Assembly: GCA_007127695.1 (NCBI GenBank)
Contig: SKYW01000159.1
Location: forward strand, 1 to 6,285
Origin: Balneolales bacterium
GTDB lineage: Bacteria; Bacteroidota; Rhodothermia; Balneolales; Natronogracilivirgulaceae
Reading direction: 5' to 3'
DNA: 6,285 nt
Shown here: positions 1-5,811 of the stretch, piece after piece
Numbering within the stretch: the first letter of the stretch is position 1
Layout of the letters: each line of letters begins with the position of its first letter
The notes under the pieces: model-generated
Seen by the model: the letters and a program-made list of their open reading frames with translations, nothing else
Databases searched by the model: none
Told to the model about the DNA's origin: nothing
Position numbers and translations under genes: made by a program

Positions 1-2
1 CC

Positions 3-383
3 AATAACGGCATGACCAGCAACGATCTGGCCGCTATCGAACATTTCCGCCACCACCACAGTGTGGTCTATGAAGTTCTTCGGGGCAATTACGATGCCGG
101 AAGCATCAAGGACCGGGTGGCTGATGAGTTCCGGGGCCAGGGCCTTCGGATCATCAAGCACTCCGACCCGGTTCCGGGCTCACCGGTTGTGGTCTCCTCA
201 AATCACAATCCTGCCATTACCGCTGCCATCACCAGCGTATTGCTGAACATAGATCCCGCCGAACCAAAGTATGCCGAGCTGGTTTCTCAGTGGGACCCGG
301 AGTTTCGTAACGGCTTCATCCGGGCACAGGCCACCGATTATGACCTGCTGGCACAAAAGATCCTGGAGGTGCCGGCACCATGA
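3..383 (+). CDS. PhnD-like periplasmic substrate-binding protein, C-terminal part (5' end outside window)
   Basis: This is the end of a phosphate/phosphite/phosphonate-type ABC substrate-binding protein (PhnD-like, periplasmic binding protein type 2 fold). The reading frame is open to the left edge, so the Met at base 12 is probably internal; 126 residues are visible. The family signature is clear: HHHSVVYEVLRGNYDAGSIKD matches the stretch where PhnD-like proteins have 'GsHdavv.aVlnGeaDaGav', followed by a short strand (LRIIKHSDPVPGSPVVV) that closes the second lobe. The final helix (EFRNGFIRAQATDYDLLAQKILEV) is typical of the C-terminus. The missing N-terminus should hold the signal peptide or lipobox. 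The stop codon overlaps the start of the sensor kinase by 4 bp (ATGA), and no permease or ATPase gene follows. This suggests a ligand-sensing subunit for the kinase rather than a transport subunit. The ligand cannot be read from this part; phosphonate or phosphate is only a family-level guess. Confidence 0.85.
   Translation, partial: NNGMTSNDLAAIEHFRHHHSVVYEVLRGNYDAGSIKDRVADEFRGQGLRIIKHSDPVPGSPVVVSSNHNPAITAAITSVLLNIDPAEPKYAELVSQWDPEFRNGFIRAQATDYDLLAQKILEVPAP
365..370 (+). promoter_or_regulatory. Shine-Dalgarno sequence for the sensor kinase
   Basis: GGAGGT lies inside the last codons of the binding-protein gene, 9 nt before the ATG at 380. It supports that start and fits translational coupling through the ATGA overlap. 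The leader genes in this window lack such a site. Confidence 0.75.
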
Positions 384-1888
384 CGAAGATTATCCATACC
401 CTGTGGACCTGGTTCCGGTCCAGCATAAAACTGCGGGTGCTCTCCATCATCGGGGTGGTGGTTTCCCTGTTGATGATCATCATATCCATCGGCATCCTGC
501 ACCAGTGGCGGGCACTGATCATTGAGCAGGAGACGGACAACGCCAAATCGATTGCCACGGCCTTTTCCATACCGGTAATTGAGGCCATGATCCATGCCGA
601 GCAGGAGCAGGGCTCGAGGGACGATCTGCTCATCAGCCATGTCCAGAACTTCCGGGACAATGTGGAAGGGATCGTATACATCTCCATCCAGGACATCAAC
701 CACCGCATTATTGCCCACAGTGACCTGTCGCGCTACGGCCGGCAGCTGGACGATCCGCAGATACTTTCCGTGAGCCAGACGCGTGAAGTGCTCACCTCCA
801 TCTCGGAGCACCCGGAGCACGGATGGATGCTCGAAATTCTCCAGCCCCTTCAGATCGGGGAAAAGCGGTGGGGTACGGTGCTGATGGGATTCGATGCCTC
901 GAATATTCGGGAAAAAGTGCGCAGCGCCTTTTTTCAACTGCTCGGACTCACTGTGATCGCCATGATCGTGACCATCGGGCTGCTCTACTACTTTATCAGC
1001 AGAGTGCTCATTTCGCTGAAGGACCTGGTGAGAGAGATTGACAAATTTGATCTGGATTCCGGTGACGCAACAGCCCTTCCTGCCCGCAGTGATGAGATCG
1101 GCTTTCTGATCGACCATTTCGAGATGATGAAAAAGCGGCTCACCCAATCCAAGGTCGAACTGGAGAAGGCACAGAACCAGATATTCCAGGCCGAGAAGCT
1201 GGCATCGATCGGGCGACTGGCATCGGGCGTGGCCCATGAAGTGAACAACCCGCTGAACGGCATGCGTTTTTGCGTATTCGGGATTAAAAAGGACCTGGAC
1301 AACCGGGAGCAGACGGTCGAGTACCTGAACATGATCGATGACGGATTGACACAGATCGAGTCCGTGGTCACCAAGCTCCTCGGCTATGCACGGCAGCGAC
1401 CAAAAGAGCCGCAGGCAGTCGACCTGGTAAAACAGCTAACCACGGTACGGGACCTGCTGGAATACCGGCTGAAGGAGAAGCGGATCCGGCTGGACACAGG
1501 CGTTGACGAAGGTCTTCCACCCGTCAAGGCGGATCCCAACCTGATGCAGGAAATGCTCATGAACCTGCTTCTGAACAGCCTGGACGCTGTGGATGAAGAA
1601 GGTGAAATCGTCGTGGGAATGCAGGCAATCGGCGGGAAAATGATTATCCGGGTCCGGGACAACGGGACCGGTATCCCGGAAGAAGAACTGAAAGTGATAT
1701 TCGAACCCTTTTATTCAACCAAAGAGACCGGCAAGGGAACCGGACTCGGCCTTTCCGTAACACTTGGAATCGTTGAATCACATAGCGGTACCATCACCGT
1801 CATGAGCAAAAAGGGCGAGTATACGGAATTCACTATTACGCTACCATTGGAGACGGAGAATGAAACGAACATGACAGCCTCCGGCTGA
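380..1888 (+). CDS. Membrane sensor histidine kinase (two TM, HAMP, HisKA, HATPase_c)
   Basis: A 502-residue NtrB/ZraS-like sensor kinase of the inner membrane. A short cytoplasmic N-terminus leads into TM1 (about 18-40). A periplasmic domain of about 145 residues (41-185) has no family I recognise by eye; TM2 is at about 185-208. HAMP (about 207-258) and a short coiled stretch lead to the HisKA motif ASGVAHEVNNPL, with phospho-acceptor His286. The ATPase domain shows an N box (NLLLNSLDAV, Asn395 and Asn399), G1 (DNGTGIP, 427-433), F box (FEPFYSTK, 441-448) and G2 (GKGTGLGLS, 451-459). All catalytic motifs are intact, and there is no PAS domain. The start is fixed by a strong GGAGGT site and the 4-bp overlap with the binding-protein gene. 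The expected partner is the sigma-54 regulator 72 bp downstream. The periplasmic domain is the natural docking site for the PhnD-like protein; that is inference from gene order. Confidence 0.97.
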   Translation: MTKIIHTLWTWFRSSIKLRVLSIIGVVVSLLMIIISIGILHQWRALIIEQETDNAKSIATAFSIPVIEAMIHAEQEQGSRDDLLISHVQNFRDNVEGIVYISIQDINHRIIAHSDLSRYGRQLDDPQILSVSQTREVLTSISEHPEHGWMLEILQPLQIGEKRWGTVLMGFDASNIREKVRSAFFQLLGLTVIAMIVTIGLLYYFISRVLISLKDLVREIDKFDLDSGDATALPARSDEIGFLIDHFEMMKKRLTQSKVELEKAQNQIFQAEKLASIGRLASGVAHEVNNPLNGMRFCVFGIKKDLDNREQTVEYLNMIDDGLTQIESVVTKLLGYARQRPKEPQAVDLVKQLTTVRDLLEYRLKEKRIRLDTGVDEGLPPVKADPNLMQEMLMNLLLNSLDAVDEEGEIVVGMQAIGGKMIIRVRDNGTGIPEEELKVIFEPFYSTKETGKGTGLGLSVTLGIVESHSGTITVMSKKGEYTEFTITLPLETENETNMTASG

Positions 1889-1919
1889 CACATATGGGCA
1901 TGATTATATCCTGTCATGT
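1869..1919 (+). repeat. Inverted repeat across the kinase stop codon and regulator leader
   Basis: ACATGACAG (1869-1877) is matched exactly by its reverse complement CTGTCATGT (1911-1919), with 33 nt between. A smaller stem, CAGCC/GGCTG (1875-1879 and 1883-1887, loop TCC), uses some of the same bases, so the two could not form together. No T-run follows, so this is not a standard intrinsic terminator. It could be an RNA element controlling regulator expression, a protein-binding site, or chance. Confidence 0.3.
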
Positions 1920-1960
1920 GAATTCATTCTGACATTATGAATCTTAATTGATTTAAACAG

Positions 1961-3337
1961 ATGAAAGTATTAATCGTTGAGGACGAACGGATTACACGGA
2001 TCACACTGGCCAACCTCCTGAAAAAGGAGGGCTACGAGGTCGAGAGTGTTTCCGACGGTGACAAGGGGCTCCAGAAGGCCGGGACCGGCGCTTTTGATGT
2101 CATCATCACCGACCTGCGACTGCCCGGAAAAGGGGGCATCGACATCCTGAAAGCAGCCAAGGAATCCAATGGAAACTGTGTGGTGATTGTAATCACGGCC
2201 TACGCCTCCGTCGAGACCGCCGTGTCTGCACTCAAACTTGGCGCTTACGACTACATTACCAAGCCGCTCTCCCCGGAAAAATTCATCAGCCTGATGAATA
2301 ACGTCCATGATTTCTTCAAGGTCAGGGATGAAAACAAAAAGCTGAAAAAGCGCCTGGAACGGATGGAGAACAGATCCGTCATCGGCAGCTCCCCGCCCAT
2401 GCGCAAGCTGCTTGAGACCGTCCGGAACGTGGCCGGACATGATTACACGGTACTCATCCAGGGCGAGAGCGGCACCGGAAAAGAAGTCATTGCCCGTGCC
2501 CTTCATCAGCAAAGTAACCGCCGGGACCAGCCGTTCATCGCCGTCAACTGCGCCGCCATTCCGGAAACCCTGATCGAAAGCGAGCTGTTCGGGCATGATA
2601 AGGGTGCGTTCTCGGGAGCCATCCAGCAGCACAGCGGATATTTCGAGCGGGCGCACAAGAGTACGATCTTTATTGATGACATCGACGATTTTCCGCTCAA
2701 CCTGCAGGTCAAACTGCTTCGTGTGCTGCAGGAGCGCCAGTTTGTCCGTGTCGGAGGCATGGAAACCATTTCCGTGGATGTGCGTGTCATCTGTGCAACA
2801 AAAGTAAACCTGGAGCAGCTGGTCCGGGAGAACCGGTTCCGCGAGGATCTGTACTACCGGTTGCATATCATCCCGTTGCATCTGCCGCCGCTGCGGGAGC
2901 GGAGGGAGGATATCCCCGCACTGGTCAGCCATTTTTTCAAGAAAATTGGTGCCGGGGACATGCTCGCGCGCCTGGACCGTACCACCTATGACCACCTGAT
3001 GGCTTACGACTGGCCGGGCAATGTGCGGCAACTGGAAAATACCGTGGAGCGCATCGTGGCCACTTCCGATGTCAGTATTGCCGCCTCGCTGGCGGACGGC
3101 AATAATTCGCTGTCAGCCGGCAGTGAACTGCTCCCGTCCAGGACTGCGCAAGGCAACCCGTCCGCTAACGACCAGTATCCACCATACGAAGAGTTCATCC
3201 AGGAAAAGGAAGAGGAAATCATCGGTTGGGCACTGGAAACGACGGGACAGAATATCACCAGGGCTGCCGAATTGCTGGACCTGCCAAGGGGCACGCTGCG
3301 CAGCAAACTGAAAAAACTGGATCGGTTCCGGGAGTAG
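1961..3337 (+). CDS. NtrC-family sigma-54-dependent response regulator
   Basis: A 458-residue enhancer-binding regulator with the full three-domain layout. The receiver (about 1-120) has the acidic pair Glu7/Asp8, phospho-acceptor Asp51 (IITDLRLPG), Thr79 and Lys101 (ITKP). A linker leads to the AAA+ domain (about 138-365), with Walker A GESGTGKE (168-175), the sigma-54 contact loop read as GAFSGA (215-220, consensus GAFTGA), and Walker B FIDDID (237-242, usual FLDEIG). Arginine fingers lie in FREDLYYRL (Arg294, Arg300), and sensor II is in WPGNVRQLEN (Arg356). A low-complexity linker (about 372-410) precedes a Fis-type HTH (NITRAAELLDLPRGTLRSKL, 431-450). It should oligomerise when phosphorylated by the upstream kinase and use ATP hydrolysis to open sigma-54 promoters. 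No Shine-Dalgarno precedes the ATG; the upstream bases are AT-rich. I found no good sigma-54 promoter in the window, so its targets lie elsewhere. Confidence 0.97.
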   Translation: MKVLIVEDERITRITLANLLKKEGYEVESVSDGDKGLQKAGTGAFDVIITDLRLPGKGGIDILKAAKESNGNCVVIVITAYASVETAVSALKLGAYDYITKPLSPEKFISLMNNVHDFFKVRDENKKLKKRLERMENRSVIGSSPPMRKLLETVRNVAGHDYTVLIQGESGTGKEVIARALHQQSNRRDQPFIAVNCAAIPETLIESELFGHDKGAFSGAIQQHSGYFERAHKSTIFIDDIDDFPLNLQVKLLRVLQERQFVRVGGMETISVDVRVICATKVNLEQLVRENRFREDLYYRLHIIPLHLPPLRERREDIPALVSHFFKKIGAGDMLARLDRTTYDHLMAYDWPGNVRQLENTVERIVATSDVSIAASLADGNNSLSAGSELLPSRTAQGNPSANDQYPPYEEFIQEKEEEIIGWALETTGQNITRAAELLDLPRGTLRSKLKKLDRFRE

Positions 3338-3366
3338 ATTGTCCCGACAGGTCAGACACCCGATCC
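3319..3366 (+). other. Nested inverted repeats at the end of the regulator gene
   Basis: GGATCGG (3319-3325) pairs with CCGATCC (3360-3366). Inside this, CGGGA (3329-3333) pairs with TCCCG (3342-3346) around the TAG stop. Together they could form a branched hairpin at the transcript end. There is no T-tract, so an intrinsic terminator is only one possibility. Confidence 0.25.
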
Positions 3367-3384
3367 ATCGGCACCTTCACTTTG

Positions 3385-3520
3385 TTTGCAAATCAGCATC
3401 ACCTTGTTTGCAAATCAGCATCACCTTGTTTGCGGGCCACCATCACCATTCTTTGCGGGCCACCATCACCATTCTTTGCGGGCCACCATCACCATTCTTT
3501 GCGGACCACCATCACCATTC
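3385..3520. repeat. Composite tandem array: two 22-bp units then four 23-bp units
   Basis: Six head-to-tail units with no spacers. Two identical 22-bp A units (3385-3406, 3407-3428) begin TTTGCAAATCAGC and end CATCACCTTG. Four 23-bp B units (3429-3451, 3452-3474, 3475-3497, 3498-3520) begin TTTGCGGGCCACC and end ATCACCATTC. The first three B units are identical; the fourth has one change, G to A at 3505. A and B are visibly related, sharing TTTGC at the start and CATCACC near the end. The array fills most of the space between two convergent genes and enters the methyltransferase coding region. The B4 unit and the start of B3 encode that protein's C-terminus and stop codon on the minus strand. 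Confidence 0.95.
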
Positions 3521-4241
3521 TTGGACTGGTTTCCGGGTCAAATGTCCCGCCGCGGTAATCACCGCAGAGTGTGTCCATCACCATTCCCCGGTCTTTGAAA
3601 GCTGCCTCGAACCACTCCCTCCCATACAGTTTGACGCGCTCCTGGTAGGTCATGGATTTGCCGTCTGCCGATGAGACAAAGGACAGGGATTTCACCACGG
3701 TATCTTTTTCGATGTACCGGGTGATCCGGCAGCTCATGTTCCCGAGGGCCACGGTCTCTTCCGGAACCAGGGTGTTGCGCACGGCCTGCGGGTTCAGATA
3801 ATCCATCACCAGACATCCTCCCTGTTCCAAATTGGCGCACATATTGGCAATCACGCGCAAATTGTTATTGTCGTCTTCAAAATACCCGAAACTTGTGAAG
3901 AGATTGCACACCAGGTCACATGGAGTGCCCTGCCACGTGCGCATGTCCCCGATTTCAAAATGGACATCCGTGACGCTATCATCCGCGGCCTTCTCCCGGG
4001 CTTTATGAATCGCTTTTGGGGAAAGGTCCACCCCTGTGACCCGGTAGCCTTCTTTTGCCAGCAGCAGGGAGTGGCGTCCGCGCCCGCATCCCATATCCAC
4101 AGTAATCGGATACCTGTCGGGTGGAAGCAGTCCCGCGATCCACTTGACCAGCAGCGCTGCCTCGGCATCATCCCTGTTGGCATAGAGCTGTTCGTAGAGG
4201 GGACTGTCAAACCAGGATTCGAACCAGGTGTCGGTAGCCAT
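3489..4241 (-). CDS. Class I SAM-dependent methyltransferase, substrate unknown
   Basis: A 250-residue soluble methyltransferase with a seven-strand Rossmann-like core. Motif I is VDMGCGRGRHSLLLA (48-62), which binds AdoMet. The acidic end of strand 2 is Asp72 in VTGVDLSPKAI, and IGDM (97-100) follows strand 3. NLFTSFGYFEDDNNNLRV (113-130) is the strand-4/motif IV region seen in a widespread group of uncharacterised bacterial methyltransferases. The N-terminus WFESWFDSPLYEQLYANRDD is also typical of that group and supports the chosen ATG, although no Shine-Dalgarno is present. The last strand, SPRMVMVVRK, is followed by Glu-Trp and a stop, and these final codons come from the tandem array. 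The gene stands alone: it converges on the response regulator and diverges from pyrF. The substrate (small molecule, protein or RNA) cannot be inferred from sequence or context. Confidence 0.93.
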   Translation of the reverse strand: MATDTWFESWFDSPLYEQLYANRDDAEAALLVKWIAGLLPPDRYPITVDMGCGRGRHSLLLAKEGYRVTGVDLSPKAIHKAREKAADDSVTDVHFEIGDMRTWQGTPCDLVCNLFTSFGYFEDDNNNLRVIANMCANLEQGGCLVMDYLNPQAVRNTLVPEETVALGNMSCRITRYIEKDTVVKSLSFVSSADGKSMTYQERVKLYGREWFEAAFKDRGMVMDTLCGDYRGGTFDPETSPRMVMVVRKEW

Positions 4242-4279
4242 TAGTCGTTAGTTATTTTAGATCCGTGATTTCTATCTGA

Positions 4280-4308
4280 TTTATACCTCATGCGGCATGT
4301 GCAGCCAA
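4280..4308 (-). promoter_or_regulatory. Candidate promoter for the methyltransferase gene
   Basis: Read on the minus strand, TTGGCT (4308-4303) is followed after exactly 17 bp by TATAAA (4285-4280). That gives 4/6 and 5/6 matches to the housekeeping -35 and -10. Transcription would start near 4273, leaving a leader of about 30 nt before the ATG at 4241. The -35 lies in one arm of an inverted repeat. In a Bacteroidota-type reading, TTTG precedes TATAAATC by 20 bp, a poorer fit to TAnnTTTG. Confidence 0.45.
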
Positions 4309-4323
4309 ACCTTTTTTGGCTGC
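4301..4323. promoter_or_regulatory. Perfect 9-bp inverted repeat in the divergent intergenic region
   Basis: GCAGCCAAA (4301-4309) and TTTGGCTGC (4315-4323) are exact reverse complements around a 5-base centre. Outer GCGG (4292-4295) and CCGC (4327-4330) extend the symmetry. No T-run follows on either strand, so it is not a terminator. It covers the candidate -35 of the methyltransferase and lies about 80 bp upstream of the pyrF start. An operator, or a hairpin in a pyrF leader RNA, are both possible. Confidence 0.5.
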
Positions 4324-4405
4324 TGACCGCACAAACTGGCACGCAATATATCCCGAAATTGCATTAAATATTATCGTATTTTGGGCCGAAACAAATCACC
4401 CGATT

Positions 4406-5293
4406 ATGACCTACCCGCAAAAACTACTGGCTTCCGTTCGGGCATCCCGTACCGTTTTGTGCGCCGGGCTGGACCCTGTGCCTGAACGCCTTCCCCCGGA
4501 AATCCGGAACCGGGGGCTCTCCGAAGCAGAAGCCGCCGTCACGTTCTGCCGCCGGATGATCGAACAGACCAAAACCGGTGTGGCTGCCTACAAAATCAAC
4601 ATCGCCTATTTCGAGGCACTGGGAATCGATGCTTTCCATGCCCTCAACGATGTGCTCGATGCCATCCCGTCGGGCAAGGTCCTGATCGCCGACGCCAAGC
4701 GGGGCGACGTGCCGCACACCAACGCACGCTATAAAATCGCATGGTTCGACCGGTTCGGGTTCGATGCGATCACCCTGTTCCCTTTCATCGGGCTGGATAC
4801 GCTCCACCCTTTTCTGCAGGATACGCACCGTGCCGCCTACGCGCTCACGCTCACGTCCAACCCGGGTGCGGCCGACCTGATGATGCGTCCCTTCGAAGGG
4901 GCAAACTCCCTCAGCGAATATATTGCCGGGCGGCTTCGCAGCACATCGCTGGAACATCCCGGTACGCTTGGCATGGTGATCGGGGCCACACAAAGCGCGT
5001 TTTACGGACCTGTCCTGCAGGCCTTTCCGGAAGCACCGCTCCTGATCCCGGGTATCGGTGCCCAGGGTGGATCGGTGACCGAACTGGCGCAACACCTTCG
5101 CCGCCACCAGGGACTTCCGCTGATCAATGTCAGCCGGGGCCTGGCCGCCATGGATCCCAACAATCCCTCTGATTGGCAAATGCAGGTTGCCGCCAACACC
5201 GACCGCTACAACCAGATGCTGCAAGGTATCTCAGAGCGCTGGCTGTTGCCGGGCAGCCCGGACGGTCCCCAACAGGAGAACGAGGCCTCATGA
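4406..5293 (+). CDS. pyrF: Orotidine 5'-phosphate decarboxylase, type 2
   Basis: This enzyme catalyses the last step of UMP synthesis, converting OMP to UMP plus CO2 in the cytoplasm. The 295-residue product has the length and motifs of the longer type 2 (non-E. coli) OMP decarboxylases. These are GLDP (21-24), Lys63 in AAYKIN, the catalytic DAKRGDV (96-102, with Asp96, Lys98 and Asp101), LTSNPGAAD (149-157), the phosphate-binding PGIGAQGG (215-222) and NVSRG (241-245). I chose the ATG at 4406 because homology begins right after it (YPQKLLASVRASRTVLCAGLDP). The frame could start 30 codons earlier at a TTG (4316), but that would translate the inverted repeat and a stretch unlike the family. 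No Shine-Dalgarno is evident; the AT-rich stretch at about 4344-4382 probably holds its promoter. The stop overlaps the start of rnhA by 4 bp, so the two should be co-expressed. Confidence 0.96.
   Translation: MTYPQKLLASVRASRTVLCAGLDPVPERLPPEIRNRGLSEAEAAVTFCRRMIEQTKTGVAAYKINIAYFEALGIDAFHALNDVLDAIPSGKVLIADAKRGDVPHTNARYKIAWFDRFGFDAITLFPFIGLDTLHPFLQDTHRAAYALTLTSNPGAADLMMRPFEGANSLSEYIAGRLRSTSLEHPGTLGMVIGATQSAFYGPVLQAFPEAPLLIPGIGAQGGSVTELAQHLRRHQGLPLINVSRGLAAMDPNNPSDWQMQVAANTDRYNQMLQGISERWLLPGSPDGPQQENEAS
5274..5278 (+). promoter_or_regulatory. Shine-Dalgarno sequence for rnhA
   Basis: AGGAG lies 11 nt before the ATG at 5290, and a second purine-rich GAGG is at 5282-5285. Together with the ATGA overlap they favour this start over any upstream start inside pyrF. 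Confidence 0.6.
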
Positions 5294-5742
5294 GCAAACC
5301 CCACGTCATCGTGTACACCGACGGCGCATGCAGCGGCAATCCCGGTCCGGGCGGATGGGGAGCCCTGCTCCAGTGGAACGGCCGTGAAAAAACGATCAGC
5401 GGCGGAGAGCCGGCTACCACCAACAACCGGATGGAACTCAGGGCGGTCATCGAGGCCCTGCGCACCCTTAAACGTCCCTGCCGCGTTTCCATCCATAGCG
5501 ACAGCGCCCTCATCGTCAACGCTTTCACCCAGGGATGGGTGGACAATTGGCTGCGCCGGGGCTGGAAAAAAGCCGACAAGAAACCCGTTGAGAACCGGGA
5601 CCTTTGGGAGCAGCTGCTGGATGCCATGCGGACGCACGACGTGGAATGGGTCAAGGTGAAGGGCCACTCCGACGACGAGCGCAATAACCGGGTGGACCGG
5701 CTGGCTGTCGAAGCGTGCAAAAAGCAGGGTTCATCGGGGTGA
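5290..5742 (+). CDS. rnhA: Ribonuclease HI
   Basis: A 150-residue cytoplasmic endonuclease that cuts the RNA strand of RNA-DNA hybrids (R-loops, Okazaki primers), close to the usual length of about 155. The four metal-binding acids of the active site are present: Asp11 (VYTDGACSGNPGPGGWG), Glu49 (NNRMELRAV), Asp71 (IHSDSALIV) and Asp136 (NNRVDRLA). The flexible-loop His126 is in KGHSDDERNN. The basic handle region is also present (WVDNWLRRGWKKADKKPVENRDLWEQL, about 83-109). This is a complete bacterial RNase HI with no N-terminal hybrid-binding domain. The frame is open back into pyrF, but homology and the ribosome site place the start at 5290. It is translationally coupled to pyrF and faces tsaD, with about 70 bp between the stop codons. 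Confidence 0.97.
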   Translation: MSKPHVIVYTDGACSGNPGPGGWGALLQWNGREKTISGGEPATTNNRMELRAVIEALRTLKRPCRVSIHSDSALIVNAFTQGWVDNWLRRGWKKADKKPVENRDLWEQLLDAMRTHDVEWVKVKGHSDDERNNRVDRLAVEACKKQGSSG

Positions 5743-5811
5743 AGCCTGGCATGCCACTCGCTTTGGTGCCTTCGGTATTGGTCCGGTGGATTTCGCTGGA
5801 GGAACCCGTTT

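Noticed and set aside
1929..1957. Promoter for the regulator (CTGACA, 17 bp, TTTAAA)
   Set aside because: The -10 would end only 3 bp before the ATG, which would put the start of transcription inside the coding region.
3385..3520. CRISPR array
   Set aside because: The units abut directly with no unique spacers, and the sequence runs into a coding gene. It is a tandem repeat.
3429..3520. Repeat units as sigma-54 or regulator binding sites (each contains TTTGC and GG)
   Set aside because: No GG-N10-GC spacing occurs in or across units, and the codon-level match to the methyltransferase end explains the sequence better.
3339..3674. His-rich forward reading frame through the repeats (HHHH and repeated TITIL/PSPF segments)
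   Set aside because: It is a by-product of CACCATCACCAT repeats read in shifting frames, and its right part is antisense to the well-supported methyltransferase. It has no ribosome site and no family resemblance.
4337..4363. Sigma-54 promoter (TGGCACG ... TTGCA) upstream of pyrF, attractive because a sigma-54 activator lies nearby
   Set aside because: Both half-sites look right, but the GG and GC are 21 bp apart instead of 10, which sigma-54 does not tolerate.
4316..4405. N-terminal extension of pyrF from a TTG codon
   Set aside because: The 30 added residues do not resemble the family, and the TTG lies inside the inverted repeat. The ATG at 4406 sits right at the start of homology.
4424..5224. 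Long open frame antisense to pyrF (and similar antisense frames over the kinase and regulator)
   Set aside because: Typical shadow frames of GC-rich genes. They show no domain motifs or ribosome sites and overlap genes with intact catalytic motifs.
5743..5811. Bidirectional terminator between rnhA and tsaD
   Set aside because: Only a 10-bp palindrome (TGGCATGCCA, 5747-5756) with no loop and no T-run is present, so I cannot support a terminator.
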